Notes: generated from the sequence alone by a model not told the origin. DNA of 64,000 bases from Methylotenera mobilis 13 (GCF_000384255.1 NZ_KB913035.1:310001-374000); one strand, 5' to 3'; shown: positions 29,730 through 39,923, counted from the first letter of the stretch. Numbers and translations: made by a program.

Positions 29730-31058
29730 TTAGTTATTTTGCTGAATATCTTTTGCAGTCTCGTTCCATGGTGCTATTTTTAATAGTAGCACCATGCCTG
29801 GAATGGCAATTAAAAAGCAGAGGATGAAGAAGTCGCGCCATCCTAGGCTCTCTACCATGTAACCTGTTGCCGCATTGGCAAAAGTACGCGGCACAGCAGC
29901 CAAACTAGTAAACAATGCAAATTGAGTGGCGGTGTAAAGTGGGTGCGTGGTTTTTGCTATGTAAGCAACAAAAGCGGCCGTCCCCAGCCCTACGCCCAGC
30001 GCCTCAACTCCAATCACCATGCCTAACCATAATAAGCGCTCTTGCAAGCTAAAACTGGTACCGAGTATTTGAAATTCAAAAAACGAGCTAAATAAGGTAG
30101 GGTTGTTTGCTGCATCCGCAAGCCAAGCAAAGCCTAAAATGGCGATCATCTGCACTGCACCAAATATCCATAATGATTTGTTGATGCCAAGCTTAATCAT
30201 CCAAAGGCCACCGATAAGGCCGCCTAGTACGCTCGGCCAAAGGCCTGCATTCTTAGCGATTAAGCCGATTTCAGTTTTGCTGTAACCCATGTCTAAATAA
30301 AATGGCGTAGCCAGTGCGGTAGTCATGCTATCCCCTAGTTTGTATAGGAAGATAAACGCGAGGATGAATAGTGCAGATTTTAGTCCGTTACGTTCGATGA
30401 ACTCTTTGAATGGCTCTACAATCGCCGCGCGTAAAGTTTTTGGCGCACCGTATCTTAATGCAGGTTCCGTTATCAATAGCGTCATGATGAGGCCTGGCAG
30501 CATAAATAGCGCTGTAATGATAAACACGCTACTCCATGGCAGGTGGTCTGCGAGGATGAGTGATAGAGAGCCAGGTACTAAGCCTGCAATTTTATATGCA
30601 TTCACATGTACGGCATTACCTAGACCTAGTTCTGCGTCTATCAGTAACTCTCGTCTGTAGGCGTCTAGTACAATGTCTTGGCATGCGCTAAAGAAAGCGA
30701 CCACTGTTGCTAGATAAGCAATACTCCATATGTCAAATTTTGGGTTAAAGGCACCAAAAGCTGGAATTGATAGCAGTAATAATACTTGCCAGATGACCAA
30801 CCAGCCACGGCGGCGGCCTAGCGGGGGTGTGAAGCGGTCAAATAGTGGTGCCCATAGGAATTTCCATGTAAAAGGCAGGCTGATTAATGCAAACAAGCCA
30901 ATCGATTTAAGGTCTACTCCCTCTGAGCGCAGCCATGCTGGTAGTAGGCTGATCAGTATGAAGAGTGGGAGGCCTGAGCTAAACCCTGTAAATACACAGA
31001 TGAGCATTTTTTTGCTCATGAGTGATTGACGTATGGTTAGCTGTGCGGCTGTTTGCAA
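29730..31058 (-). CDS. ampG: AmpG family muropeptide permease
   Basis: A 442-residue MFS transporter with 12 or more helices. The N-terminal FTGFSSGLPLFILISLLPAWLRSEGVDLKSIGLFAL and DRFTPPLGRRRGWL loop are hallmark AmpG features. It imports anhydromuropeptides for peptidoglycan recycling, which fits the ampD gene elsewhere in the window. The start is a TTG at 31058, 5 bases after the metW stop. An ATG at 31019 is a possible alternative. No ampC-type beta-lactamase is visible nearby. Confidence 0.88.
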   Translation of the reverse strand: MQTAAQLTIRQSLMSKKMLICVFTGFSSGLPLFILISLLPAWLRSEGVDLKSIGLFALISLPFTWKFLWAPLFDRFTPPLGRRRGWLVIWQVLLLLSIPAFGAFNPKFDIWSIAYLATVVAFFSACQDIVLDAYRRELLIDAELGLGNAVHVNAYKIAGLVPGSLSLILADHLPWSSVFIITALFMLPGLIMTLLITEPALRYGAPKTLRAAIVEPFKEFIERNGLKSALFILAFIFLYKLGDSMTTALATPFYLDMGYSKTEIGLIAKNAGLWPSVLGGLIGGLWMIKLGINKSLWIFGAVQMIAILGFAWLADAANNPTLFSSFFEFQILGTSFSLQERLLWLGMVIGVEALGVGLGTAAFVAYIAKTTHPLYTATQFALFTSLAAVPRTFANAATGYMVESLGWRDFFILCFLIAIPGMVLLLKIAPWNETAKDIQQNN

Positions 31059-31063
31059 AATAA

Positions 31064-31681
31064 TTACTTGGATTTCAGGCGGTACATTGCCAAACTGCCA
31101 AGCAGATTAGGCATTAAATTCACCTCTTTGCCATCTGTAATTACGCGACGCTCTAATATCTCAATATTGTGATTTTTACAAAATTGGTCAAAATCATTGA
31201 TCGTGCAAAGGTGTACGTTGGGTGTATCAAACCATTGATAAGGTAGTGTCTTAGAAACTGGCATATTACCCGTAGCGATTTGCATACGATTGCGCCAGTA
31301 GCCAAAGTTAGGGAATGTGACAATCACTTCCTTACCCACGCGCAGCATTTCCAGTACGATTTCTTCCGTATTGTGCATGGCTTGCAGTGTTTGCGAAAGA
31401 ATCACCGTATTAAATGACTGGTCTTCAAAGCCCGATAAGCCATCTTCTAAATCCATTTGAATGACATTTGTGCCACTAGCAACGCATGCTAGCAAATTGG
31501 CATCATTCTTTTCTACGCCGTATCCTTTTACCTCAAGCGAGCTTTGTAAAAATTGCAATAACTCACCGTCTCCGCAACCTAAATCTAGTACTTTGGAGCC
31601 AAACTTTACCCAATTTGCAATAATCGCAAAATCTTGACGATACTGTGCAACGTTTTTTGTAATATTTACATTATTTTGCAT
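31064..31681 (-). CDS. metW: Methionine biosynthesis protein MetW
   Basis: A 205-residue class I methyltransferase-like protein with the SAM-binding motif [12 protein letters not shown] and the MetW-specific [15 protein letters not shown]. In proteobacteria MetW works with MetX as partner or activator in homoserine acylation. The ATG at 31681 overlaps the metX stop by 11 bases. A TTG at 31699 would extend it further and is not favoured. Confidence 0.94.
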   Translation of the reverse strand: MQNNVNITKNVAQYRQDFAIIANWVKFGSKVLDLGCGDGELLQFLQSSLEVKGYGVEKNDANLLACVASGTNVIQMDLEDGLSGFEDQSFNTVILSQTLQAMHNTEEIVLEMLRVGKEVIVTFPNFGYWRNRMQIATGNMPVSKTLPYQWFDTPNVHLCTINDFDQFCKNHNIEILERRVITDGKEVNLMPNLLGSLAMYRLKSK

Positions 31682-32813
31682 GGTTGCCACCAACTTCAAT
31701 ATTGCTTAAATAAGTACGCAAAATCGCGTGGTAATGCTCGTCGGGCATTAAAAAAGCATCATGACCATGTGCTGCGGTCACTTCCGCGTAGCTAACAGTG
31801 CGTTCGTTATCGAGCAGTGCTTTTACTATCTCGCGTGAGCGTGCGGGTGAGAAGCGCCAGTCACTAGTGAATGACAGCACTAGAAACTTAGCTTTGACTT
31901 GACTTAGGGTTTTGCTCAAATCTCCGCCATAGGCTAATGCAGGATCGTAATAGTCTAATGCGCGGGTCATGCGTAAGTAGGTGTTGGCATCAAATTCGCC
32001 AGCGAATTTATCCCCTTGGTAACGCAGGTAAGATTCCATTTCAAACTCAACGTCAAAGCTATATTTAATGCTGTCTTTAAGTTTGCGGCCAAATTTTTCA
32101 CCCATGGCATCATCACTCAGGTAAGTAATGTGGCCAAGCATACGCGCAATGCGCAAGCCGCGACGAGGTACCACGCCATGTTCGTAGTAGTCACCACCGT
32201 GAAATTCTGGGTCTGTAATAATGGCTTGGCGTGCAACCTCATTAAATGCCATGTTCTGGGCAGTGAGGTTAGGTGCAGAGGCAATCACTAATGCGTGGCG
32301 AACACGGTCAGGATAAGCGATTGTCCACTGTAACGCTTGCATGCCACCCAAGCTGCCACCAATGACTGCGGCTAGTTGAGTAATGCCAAGTTGGTCTAAC
32401 AAACGTGCTTGTGAATTTACCCAATCTTCTACTGTGACAATAGGAAACTCAGAGCCCCATGGTTTTCCTGTTGCTGGATTGGTGCTTACCGGCCCAGAGC
32501 TGCCATGACAGCCGCCTAGGTTGTTAACGCCGATGACGAAAAATTTATTGGTATCTAGTGGTTTGTTAGGACCTACTAAGTTATCCCACCAGCCTGGATA
32601 CTTATCTTTTTCGGAGTATTTGCCAGCAACATGATGCGTGCCTGAAAGCGCATGGCAAATCAGGACAGCATTGGATTTATCGGCATTTAATGTGCCGTAG
32701 GTTTCGTATACAAGGTCAAATTGTGAGAGCGCTGCGCCGCTTTTAAGCGTCAGCGGTTCGTTAAAGTGCGCAGTTTGTGGGGCAACAATGCCGATAGTGT
32801 TATTTTCAGACAT
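31671..32813 (-). CDS. metX: Homoserine O-acyltransferase MetX
   Basis: A 380-residue alpha/beta hydrolase that acylates homoserine, the first committed step to methionine. The nucleophile is S154 in GGSLGGMQ, and the histidine lies in [13 protein letters not shown]. Proteobacterial MetX enzymes paired with MetW often use succinyl-CoA, so the acyl donor is uncertain. The ATG lies inside a perfect palindrome that contains a consensus -10 box, and no Shine-Dalgarno sequence precedes it (see the promoter entry). Confidence 0.95.
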   Translation of the reverse strand: MSENNTIGIVAPQTAHFNEPLTLKSGAALSQFDLVYETYGTLNADKSNAVLICHALSGTHHVAGKYSEKDKYPGWWDNLVGPNKPLDTNKFFVIGVNNLGGCHGSSGPVSTNPATGKPWGSEFPIVTVEDWVNSQARLLDQLGITQLAAVIGGSLGGMQALQWTIAYPDRVRHALVIASAPNLTAQNMAFNEVARQAIITDPEFHGGDYYEHGVVPRRGLRIARMLGHITYLSDDAMGEKFGRKLKDSIKYSFDVEFEMESYLRYQGDKFAGEFDANTYLRMTRALDYYDPALAYGGDLSKTLSQVKAKFLVLSFTSDWRFSPARSREIVKALLDNERTVSYAEVTAAHGHDAFLMPDEHYHAILRTYLSNIEVGGNHAK

Positions 32814-32848
32814 AGTATGATTATACTATGTAGCACTGTAAAAGTTTA
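32811..32848 (-). promoter_or_regulatory. metX promoter with start codon inside a palindrome; predicted leaderless mRNA
   Basis: On the minus strand a perfect 8-bp inverted repeat (CATAGTAT-AATC-ATACTATG, 32811-32830) ends with the metX ATG itself. It contains a consensus TATAAT (32820-32825) whose last base is six bases before the ATG. A weak -35 (TAAACT) lies 17 bases upstream. Transcription would begin at or next to the A of the ATG, and no ribosome-binding site is visible. The palindrome could also be a repressor operator. Confidence 0.5.
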
Positions 32849-32861
32849 TGTTGCTAATGCG

Positions 32862-33341
32862 CTATGTGCCGATGTGTATAAATTTTTGTTGCGTTAAGTC
32901 ATGTCGATGCCATTGACCATCCTTAAATGACTCGATGAGTTGACGTGCACGACCAGCCGCCATGCCGTTAAATCCTGGGTGATCTTGGTCAAGATAGTCA
33001 GTTAATCCAGTGAAAGAGGCCATCTCTTCACGGGTGACGTGCTCGTAACTCATGGTCCATTCAGTAAAGCTTCTTTCTGCAATAGGCTCTCTGATCAGCT
33101 TGACGACGTGGTGGTTGCGTTCATCTAGACATATTTTCTCGTATAGAGCATCTACTAGCTGCTCTTCCCCTTCCAGTACTTGAAAGAAGCAGTCATCCAT
33201 ATAGAGCAGCATGCCAGTGATGCCTTGGCGTTGATTGCAGGTACGAGCGGAATTTAGTAGCGATAGTAATTCATCATGCGTCATGTGGTGTGCTGCGACG
33301 CTGGTGTATGCTAATAGTATGAGTTGATTCGTTTCTGACAT
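32862..33341 (-). CDS. Short BLUF-domain blue-light photoreceptor
   Basis: A 159-residue stand-alone BLUF protein binding FAD. The key residues line up with characterised BLUF domains in exact spacing: Tyr12 (LLAYTSVA), Asn36 in the ARTCNQRQGITG motif, Gln54 (FFQVLEG), and Trp95/Met97 (FTEWTMSYE). About 60 residues of helical C-terminus follow without an enzymatic domain, so it should signal by protein-protein contact. The ATG at 33341 has GGAG at a good spacing. An upstream in-frame TTG is rejected. It sits between prmC and metX on the same strand. The partner is unknown, and a c-di-GMP protein is one family-based guess. Confidence 0.92.
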   Translation of the reverse strand: MSETNQLILLAYTSVAAHHMTHDELLSLLNSARTCNQRQGITGMLLYMDDCFFQVLEGEEQLVDALYEKICLDERNHHVVKLIREPIAERSFTEWTMSYEHVTREEMASFTGLTDYLDQDHPGFNGMAAGRARQLIESFKDGQWHRHDLTQQKFIHIGT

Positions 33342-33404
33342 CGAGTTCTCCAGCGATGTTGTGTATAACTGTGACAAAAGCGCTAGTACTTCGTTCAGGT
33401 GATG

Positions 33405-34283
33405 CTAATCCCAGTGTGTACTGACGATCAGTGGATTCTTTCCTATCGTCACGCGGTCATTAGCACCAAGGTCTTTGATGGTTGTGATGTCAATCAGCCC
33501 ACTCTGTGCCATTAAATCTGTGACTAAATGCGCTTGGTTGTAGCCATGTTCTAGCATTAGCCAGCCTTGAGGGTGCAGGTGTAATAGGCAGTTGTCTACG
33601 ATTTGACGAATGTCATCAAGGCCGTCGGTACCTGAGGCTAATGCCGACATTGGTTCGAATCGCAAATCTCCTTGTGTTAGGTGGATGTCATGCTGTTCAA
33701 TGTAAGGCGGGTTGCTGACAATCAGATTAAATCTTTCGCCCTCCAGTGCTGAAAACCAGTTGCTCAGGCGGAAATCAACCTGCGTTAAATCCAGCTGGTT
33801 GGCATTGCGCTTGGCAATATCAAGTGCGCCACTTGATGCATCGATTGCTGTTACTTGAGCTTCTGGGCGGTGCTCGGCGATGGCTAGTGCGACTGCACCC
33901 GTGCCTGTGCCTAAATCTAGCACTGTAAATGGTGTATCAGTGGGGATTTTGTCTAAAGCAGTTTCTACTAATGTTTCAGTATCTGGCCGTGGAATTAGCG
34001 TGTCAGGCGTCACAATCAGATTTAGACCAAAAAATTCACGCTGACCTAAAATATAAGCAATCGGCTCACCTAGAAGTCGGCGTGCAAGTAGCGATTCGAA
34101 GTCGGCTTTTATCTTGTCTTGTAGTGCGTCACTCTCGTGCGCTAGTAGCCATGCACGATTCACGTTCAGCACATTTTGTAGTAAGAGTTGGGCCTCGAAT
34201 TTCGCCTCGTTACCCTCTAATGATAGCGTTTTAATGAGGCGATGCTGTGCTTTAGCCCAAGTGGTGCGAACTGTTTGCGTCAA
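33405..34283 (-). CDS. prmC: Release factor glutamine methyltransferase
   Basis: A 292-residue SAM methyltransferase that modifies the GGQ glutamine of release factors RF1 and RF2. The SAM motif VLDLGTGTGAVALA and substrate-binding NPPYIEQHD are clear. The start appears to be a TTG immediately after the prfA stop, since no other start matches the family N-terminus. The abutting junction implies coupled translation with its substrate RF1. Confidence 0.95.
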   Translation of the reverse strand: MTQTVRTTWAKAQHRLIKTLSLEGNEAKFEAQLLLQNVLNVNRAWLLAHESDALQDKIKADFESLLARRLLGEPIAYILGQREFFGLNLIVTPDTLIPRPDTETLVETALDKIPTDTPFTVLDLGTGTGAVALAIAEHRPEAQVTAIDASSGALDIAKRNANQLDLTQVDFRLSNWFSALEGERFNLIVSNPPYIEQHDIHLTQGDLRFEPMSALASGTDGLDDIRQIVDNCLLHLHPQGWLMLEHGYNQAHLVTDLMAQSGLIDITTIKDLGANDRVTIGKNPLIVSTHWD

Positions 34284-35366
34284 TTAGTTGTCGTCGCCCA
34301 AGCTGGCCAATAAGTCAGCTTGATGCTCTGCTGATAATGCACCAATCAACTCGTCCATATCGCCTTCGGTAATCGCATCAATTTTGTATAAGGTCAAGTT
34401 GATGCGGTGGTCAGTAATGCGGCCTTGGGGGTAATTGTAGGTGCGAATACGCTCTGAGCGGTCTCCGCTACCAATGAGGCTTTTACGCTCGCTGGCGATT
34501 TTACTTTGTTGTTCATCCACTTGTTTGGCTTTAATCCGTGCGGCCAATACGGCAAATGCCTGTGCTTTGTTGGCATGCTGGCTTCGGCCTTCTTGGCACT
34601 CCACCACAATACCTGTAGGGGCGTGGGTTAGACGTACAGCTGAATCGGTTTTGTTAATGTGTTGCCCACCTGCGCCACTGGCACGGAAGGTATCGATACG
34701 AACGTCCGCTGGGTTAATTGCTACGTCGTTAATTTCATCCGCCTCTGGCAATACGGCTACCGTACAGGCGCTGGTATGAATGCGCCCTTGGGTTTCGGTA
34801 TCAGGGACACGTTGTACGCGGTGACCGCCACTTTCAAATTTCAGTTTTGAATAAGCGCCGTAGCCTTCAATTTTAGCGATAATTTCTTTGTAGCCACCCA
34901 TCTCGCCTTCGTTGGCAGACATGACTTCTACTTTCCAGCCTTGGCGTTCTGCATAGCGAGAGTACATGCGGTATAGGTCGCCCGCAAATAAGCCTGACTC
35001 ATCGCCACCCGTGCCTGCGCGGATTTCCAAGAAAATATTTTTCTCATCGTTAGGGTCTTTAGGCAGCAGCAGTGTTTGTAGTGCAGCTTCAATTGCCTCT
35101 AACTTCGCTTTGCCTGCTTCGATTTCTTCTTGTGCAAACGCTTTCATTTCTGGATCGCTCAGCATGCTTTGCGCTTCGCTGATGTCAGCTTCGGCCTGCT
35201 CAAAGGCACGATATTGTTCTACAATCGGTGTGATTTCCGCATGCTCACGGGTCAGTTTTCGATAGTTGTCCATGTCGTTAGTGATGCCTTCACTGCTCAT
35301 CAAACGGTCAATCTCATCTAGGCGCTCGCTCAAGTTGGCGAGCTTGGTTATCATGCTTGGTTTCAT
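34284..35366 (-). CDS. prfA: Peptide chain release factor 1
   Basis: A 360-residue RF1, reading UAA and UAG. The tripeptide-anticodon region, the GGQ motif in [15 protein letters not shown] and the switch-region [12 protein letters not shown] are intact, and the length equals E. coli PrfA. It follows hemA by 24 bases in the standard hemA-prfA-prmC order. Confidence 0.97.
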   Translation of the reverse strand: MKPSMITKLANLSERLDEIDRLMSSEGITNDMDNYRKLTREHAEITPIVEQYRAFEQAEADISEAQSMLSDPEMKAFAQEEIEAGKAKLEAIEAALQTLLLPKDPNDEKNIFLEIRAGTGGDESGLFAGDLYRMYSRYAERQGWKVEVMSANEGEMGGYKEIIAKIEGYGAYSKLKFESGGHRVQRVPDTETQGRIHTSACTVAVLPEADEINDVAINPADVRIDTFRASGAGGQHINKTDSAVRLTHAPTGIVVECQEGRSQHANKAQAFAVLAARIKAKQVDEQQSKIASERKSLIGSGDRSERIRTYNYPQGRITDHRINLTLYKIDAITEGDMDELIGALSAEHQADLLASLGDDN

Positions 35367-35390
35367 TGTTTATTTCTCTAGTAGTACTGC

Positions 35391-36635
35391 TTAACTTTTA
35401 ATTTGATATAAGTCTTTTAAAATTTCTTCGAGTTTTGCGTGCTCATCACCATGTGTGTTGTTTAATGCATGGCTGGGCGCATGCAGAAATTTGTTGGTGA
35501 GTGCGACACTCAGTGCTTCTAACGCTTTTTCTGGGTGTTCACCTTTTTGTAGCAGTTTCAACGCTTTTTCTAGTTCAGATTTTCGCATATGCTCTGCTTG
35601 GTCGCGCAGGGCCTTGATGGTTGGCACTGCATCGCGCTTTTTAAACCATTGCATAAAGTTTTCAACACGCGTGGCGACAATTATTTCCGCTTCAACCGCG
35701 GCTGACTGCCTGTTTTCAATCCCATCCGAAACGACTTGGGCCAAATCATCTACTGTGTATAAAAATACATCATCCAGTTCTGCAACTTCAGGCTCAATAT
35801 CGCGTGGTACGGCTAGGTCAACCATGAAAATTGGGCGGTGGCGGCGTGCTTTAATAGCGCTTTCTACCATGCCTAAGCCGATAATGGGTAATGTGCTTGC
35901 TGTTGAAGTGATGACGATATCAAAGTTAGCAAAATAGGTAGGCAAGTCGTTGAGTAAAATCGCCTCACCATTAATTTTTTGCGCAAGTGTTGAGCCACGT
36001 TCAATGCTACGGTTAGCAATGGTAATGCTCTTCGGCTTTTGCGCAGCGAAATGGTCAGCACAAAGCTCAATCATTTCACCCGCGCCGATAAATAGTACTT
36101 TCTGTTCGCTGATGTCACCAAAAATCCGCTGAGAGAGTTTTACAGCGGCGGCTGCCATAGAGATAGAGTTGGCCCCAATGTCTGTGTTGGTGCGTACTTC
36201 TTTCGCCACTTCAAACGTGCGCTGAAATAGCTTATGCAATAGTGTGCCTAATGTACCGGCATCTTGTGCAATTTTAACCGATTGTTTAAATTGACCAAGA
36301 ATTTGTGGTTCACCTAACACCATGCTATCTAAGCCGGATGCTACTCTAAACGCATGTTTAACAGCTTCATCATCTGGCAGAGTGTAAATGTAGGGGGCAA
36401 TTTCATTTGCTTCAATTTTGTGATATTGCGATAACCAAGCCAGTGCTTTTTGCGGATCATCGGTGCTGCAATAGAGTTCTGTGCGGTTGCAGGTAGACAA
36501 AATCGCAGCTTCGGAAGCGTCATGCATGGTGAGGTCGCGCAGGGCGCTACCAAGATGATCGCTGTTAAAAGCAACATGCTCGCGGATTTGGATGGGGGCG
36601 GTTGTGTGGTTCACGCCTATAACATATAACTGCAT
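35391..36635 (-). CDS. hemA: Glutamyl-tRNA reductase
   Basis: A 414-residue enzyme that makes glutamate-1-semialdehyde for tetrapyrrole synthesis. The catalytic cysteine is Cys49 in [10 protein letters not shown], with [15 protein letters not shown] and the NADPH domain motif VLFIGAGEM downstream, then a C-terminal dimerisation helix. Starting at the ATG 36635 ([14 protein letters not shown]) places the cysteine as in the family. An in-frame TTG at 36671 is rejected. It is divergent from rpe. Confidence 0.96.
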   Translation of the reverse strand: MQLYVIGVNHTTAPIQIREHVAFNSDHLGSALRDLTMHDASEAAILSTCNRTELYCSTDDPQKALAWLSQYHKIEANEIAPYIYTLPDDEAVKHAFRVASGLDSMVLGEPQILGQFKQSVKIAQDAGTLGTLLHKLFQRTFEVAKEVRTNTDIGANSISMAAAAVKLSQRIFGDISEQKVLFIGAGEMIELCADHFAAQKPKSITIANRSIERGSTLAQKINGEAILLNDLPTYFANFDIVITSTASTLPIIGLGMVESAIKARRHRPIFMVDLAVPRDIEPEVAELDDVFLYTVDDLAQVVSDGIENRQSAAVEAEIIVATRVENFMQWFKKRDAVPTIKALRDQAEHMRKSELEKALKLLQKGEHPEKALEALSVALTNKFLHAPSHALNNTHGDEHAKLEEILKDLYQIKS

Positions 36636-36752
36636 AAGTGTAATTTTGAGGGATTGGCCTATCTTAAGCAAGAAGCATCATCTTATTAGTGTGAAATAAG
36701 GTTAAAATAACGCTTTAAACTGATTAATAAATTTAATTTGACGGATATTGCC

Positions 36753-37463
36753 ATGGATAAAACTTTTAGAATTGCCCCAAGTATTCTTTCTGCGAACTTT
36801 GCCAAACTTGGTCAAGAGATTGAAGATGTGATTACTTCAGGCACAGACATCGTGCATTTTGATGTTATGGACAACCACTATGTGCCTAACTTAACTATTG
36901 GCCCATTGGTTTGTGATGCCATTCGCGAAACTGCAAAAAAAGTAGGCGCGTTGATTGATGTGCATTTAATGGTTAAACCTGTTGACCGTATTATTCCTGA
37001 CTTTGCAAAAGCTGGTGCAAACATCATTACTTTTCACCCAGAGGCTTCAGAGCACATTGACCGTAGCTTGGCGATGGTACGTGATTTAGGCTGCAAATCA
37101 GGCCTGGTGTTTAACCCTGCTACTTCATTAAGCTACTTAGATCACGTGATGGACAAAGTAGATATGATTTTATTGATGTCAGTGAACCCTGGTTTTGGTG
37201 GTCAGAAATTTATTCCTGAAACATTAGAAAAACTAAAATTAGCACGCGCTAGAATCGACGCATACTACGAAAAAACAGGCCGTCAAATCTGGCTTGAAGT
37301 AGATGGTGGCGTAAACGCACAAAACATTGCAGAAATTGCACGTGCTGGCGCAGATACATTTGTTGCTGGCTCAGCAATTTTTGGCTCACCTAAAGACACG
37401 GATGCAAATCGTTACAACACTGTTGTATCTGAAATGCGCGCATCTTTGGCGACTGTAAAATAA
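36753..37463 (+). CDS. rpe: Ribulose-phosphate 3-epimerase
   Basis: A 236-residue TIM-barrel enzyme interconverting ribulose-5-phosphate and xylulose-5-phosphate. [41 protein letters not shown] and [11 protein letters not shown] carry the metal- and phosphate-binding residues. The ATG at 36753 fits the family. A TTG at 36738 is in frame upstream. In RuMP-cycle methylotrophs it also serves formaldehyde-acceptor regeneration, but that is organism-level inference. Confidence 0.96.
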   Translation: MDKTFRIAPSILSANFAKLGQEIEDVITSGTDIVHFDVMDNHYVPNLTIGPLVCDAIRETAKKVGALIDVHLMVKPVDRIIPDFAKAGANIITFHPEASEHIDRSLAMVRDLGCKSGLVFNPATSLSYLDHVMDKVDMILLMSVNPGFGGQKFIPETLEKLKLARARIDAYYEKTGRQIWLEVDGGVNAQNIAEIARAGADTFVAGSAIFGSPKDTDANRYNTVVSEMRASLATVK

Positions 37464-37476
37464 ATACAGCCCATTG

Positions 37477-37523
37477 AATCGCCTAGCGAGAGTGCTAGTC
37501 ACATGATATTGGGCTAGGCGATT
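37477..37523. terminator. Long-loop inverted repeat between rpe and gph
   Basis: A perfect 11-base inverted repeat (AATCGCCTAGC / GCTAGGCGATT) has a 25-base loop. There is no clean T tract, so it may be an mRNA-stability or attenuating hairpin rather than a full terminator. Confidence 0.45.
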
Positions 37524-37572
37524 TGATGACTGTGTTTTAATCCAGCGTAAAGATGAAGTAAAGTAAATCACC

Positions 37573-38238
37573 ATGGGGTTTAATGTCAAAGCCGTCATGT
37601 TTGATCTTGATGGCACATTAGTGAATACTGCGCCCGAAATCGCGTTTGCGGCGAATCAAATGCTTAGCTCGTTAGATTTGCCAAGTAAATCACCAATACA
37701 AATAGAGCGTTATATTGGTGAAGGTGCGCAAATGCTGATTAAGCGATGTGTGATGAGTGAATCAGGTGTTGAACCTGATGATGATTTGCTTAACGATGCA
37801 CAAGCTTTATTTTTTGAGCATTATGCCAATAACGTCACGCGCAGCCAGCCCTATGAAGGCGTGCTGGAAACCTTAAGGCATCTAAAAGATAAGGGCTTTA
37901 AGCTAGCATGTGTGACGAATAAACCAGAAAGATTCACGCATCCCTTGCTTGATGCGACAGGGTTGGCGGAGTTTTTTGAGGTGGTTGTTTCTGGTGATAC
38001 TCTGCCAAAAAAGAAACCCAGCCCGATGCAATTGCATCATATCTGCAAAAAATTTAACGTGCTGGAAGCTGAGACTATGCTGGTTGGCGATTCAGAGACG
38101 GATGTTGTAGCAGCACACGCCGCGGGGTGTTATATTGTCACTGTGCCGTATGGATATAATCAAGGTAGGGCAATTGACGAGCGTTTGGTAGATGCAACCA
38201 TTGCGGATTTACCGGATTTACTTAATTTATTAACCTAG
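37573..38238 (+). CDS. gph: Phosphoglycolate phosphatase
   Basis: A 221-residue HAD-family phosphatase that removes phosphate from 2-phosphoglycolate. The nucleophile and general acid are Asp11 and Asp13 in FDLDGTLVNT. Motif II (ACVTNKPERF), the lysine of motif III (PKKKPSP) and motif IV (VGDSETDVVAA) are present. The rpe-gph-trpE order is common in beta- and gammaproteobacteria, which supports Gph over other HAD phosphatases. Confidence 0.88.
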   Translation: MGFNVKAVMFDLDGTLVNTAPEIAFAANQMLSSLDLPSKSPIQIERYIGEGAQMLIKRCVMSESGVEPDDDLLNDAQALFFEHYANNVTRSQPYEGVLETLRHLKDKGFKLACVTNKPERFTHPLLDATGLAEFFEVVVSGDTLPKKKPSPMQLHHICKKFNVLEAETMLVGDSETDVVAAHAAGCYIVTVPYGYNQGRAIDERLVDATIADLPDLLNLLT

Positions 38239-38266
38239 TATCTCTTATTAATACATAACTTCAAAT

Positions 38267-38378
38267 ATGATGAACGTAACCGACGATCATTTTTACAATC
38301 AGATTCTTAGTGGCTTTTTCTGTTGGCGATGCTCTTGGCAAAGCTAATTTTATAGTTATACAGCAGCGTCAATCATAA
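38267..38378 (+). pseudogene. Remnant of an ADP-ribosylglycohydrolase (DraG-like) gene start
   Basis: Read in one frame this begins MMNVTDDHFYNQILSGFF. A +1 shift at a TTTTTC run continues VGDALGKANFIVIQQRQS before a stop. The G-F-F/V-G-D-A-L-G pattern is the first metal-site motif that opens ADP-ribosylglycohydrolase family proteins, so this is most simply the decayed 5-prime end of such a gene, frameshifted and truncated at about 35 codons. No further homologous sequence is seen before trpE. The unshifted frame gives a 26-codon ORF with two Trp codons, which mimics a trp leader peptide. Confidence 0.5.
38335..38362 (+). promoter_or_regulatory. Possible trpE promoter
   Basis: TTGGCA (38335-38340) and TATACA (38357-38362) are separated by 16 bases, about 70 bases upstream of the trpE ATG. 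Further on, AGCAGC (38363-38368 region) can pair with GCTGCT near 38387-38392 around an AATCA/TGATT inner stem, but no T tract follows. The match is partial and lies in the pseudogene remnant. Confidence 0.3.
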
Positions 38379-38432
38379 GTGATTAAGCTGCTCCACTTTA
38401 AAAGAACATGATGATAAAGTCTTAGGAAGTTT

Positions 38433-39914
38433 ATGTTAAACACGATTAATCAAGATGAATTTAATGCCTTGGCAGCACAAGGCTACAATCGAATCCCTTT
38501 AGTACTCGAGACCTTTGCCGATCTCGATACACCGCTATCCCTTTATTTAAAACTGGCAAATCAGCCGTTTTCATACTTGCTTGAGTCTGTGCAAGGCGGT
38601 GAACGTTTTGGCCGCTATTCAATCATTGGCTTGCCTGCAAAAACACGCATTGTTGCCTATGGCAGAAAAGTACAAGTGCTTGAGGGCAACGCGGTGGTGG
38701 AGTCGGTAGAGGATGCAAATCCGTTAGACTTTGTAAAAAGTTACCAATCACGCTTTAAAACGCCACCTTATGAAGGGTTGCCCCGATTCACTGGCGGTTT
38801 GGCTGGTTATTTTGGCTACGAAACCGTACGCTATATTGAGAAGCGCTTAGCCGATAAGGTAAAGCCAGATGCGATCAATGTCCCTGATGTTTTATTGATG
38901 GTCTCTGAGCAGTTGGCGGTGGTAGATAATTTAAGCGGTAAACTTTACTTTATTGTTTATGCTGATTCAGCGGAACCTAGCGCTTACGAGCAAGCTAAGC
39001 AGCGCTTGAGTGAGTTAGTGCAAAAATTAAGAAATACTGTCACGATTCCAAAATCAATTGCTACAGATAAAACTGAGGCGACTTCAGAATTTGGTGAAGA
39101 TAATTTTAAAACAGCGGTTAAGCGTGCTCAGCAGTACATTCTAGATGGCGATATTATGCAGGTGGTGTTATCGCAGCGTATGTCACAGCAGTTTTCTGCC
39201 CCGCCATTGTCACTTTACCGCGCACTACGTAGTTTAAATCCATCACCATATATGTTCTATTACGATATGGGGGATCACCATGTAGTGGGTGCGTCACCTG
39301 AGATTCTAGTGCGCCTTGAAAACGGCACGGTGACAGCTCGTCCAATTGCTGGCACAAGACCACGTGGCAAAACTCGTGAACAGGATATTGCTCTGGCTGA
39401 AGAGTTGTTGGCTGATCCTAAAGAACGTGCAGAACATGTACAGTTGATGGATTTAGGACGTAATGACGTTGGCCGAGTCGCCGTGACTGGCTCTGTGAAA
39501 GTGACTGACAATATGATGATTGAGCGTTATTCTCACGTCATGCATATTGTGAGTAATGTGGAAGGTAAATTGAAACCGGGAATGGACGCGATTGATGTGA
39601 TTAAAGCAACGTTCCCTGCAGGTACGGTGAGTGGCGCGCCTAAAGTGCGTGCGATGGAAATCATTGATGAGTTAGAGCCAAGCAAGCGTGGTATTTATGC
39701 AGGTGCTGTAGGGTACTTGGGCTTTAATGGTGACATGGATGTGGCGATTGCTATCCGCACTGGCGTCATTAAAAATAATATGCTTTATGTGCAGGCGGGT
39801 GCCGGCATCGTGGCTGATTCTGTTCCAGAAAGCGAATGGATGGAAACCCAGAATAAAGCGCGTGCAGTGTTGCGTGCTGCAGAGTTGGTACAAGATGGAC
39901 TTGATGTCAGCTAA
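38433..39914 (+). CDS. trpE: Anthranilate synthase component I
   Basis: A 493-residue chorismate-utilising enzyme that makes anthranilate with the TrpG glutaminase. Visible motifs are the N-terminal tryptophan-site [18 protein letters not shown], the catalytic core [44 protein letters not shown] and [25 protein letters not shown] precedes the ATG. Its usual partners trpG-trpD-trpC do not follow. A GGDEF/EAL gene begins 9 bases later instead. Confidence 0.96.
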   Translation: MLNTINQDEFNALAAQGYNRIPLVLETFADLDTPLSLYLKLANQPFSYLLESVQGGERFGRYSIIGLPAKTRIVAYGRKVQVLEGNAVVESVEDANPLDFVKSYQSRFKTPPYEGLPRFTGGLAGYFGYETVRYIEKRLADKVKPDAINVPDVLLMVSEQLAVVDNLSGKLYFIVYADSAEPSAYEQAKQRLSELVQKLRNTVTIPKSIATDKTEATSEFGEDNFKTAVKRAQQYILDGDIMQVVLSQRMSQQFSAPPLSLYRALRSLNPSPYMFYYDMGDHHVVGASPEILVRLENGTVTARPIAGTRPRGKTREQDIALAEELLADPKERAEHVQLMDLGRNDVGRVAVTGSVKVTDNMMIERYSHVMHIVSNVEGKLKPGMDAIDVIKATFPAGTVSGAPKVRAMEIIDELEPSKRGIYAGAVGYLGFNGDMDVAIAIRTGVIKNNMLYVQAGAGIVADSVPESEWMETQNKARAVLRAAELVQDGLDVS

Positions 39915-39923
39915 GAACATGTG

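Noticed and set aside
38267-38347. A 26-codon ORF with two Trp codons (CWRCSW) upstream of trpE, suggesting a trp leader peptide
   Set aside because: It has no ribosome-binding site, the Trp codons are not adjacent, and no T-tailed terminator follows. The same bases in the +1 frame give VGDALGKAN, an ADP-ribosylglycohydrolase motif, which explains the sequence better.
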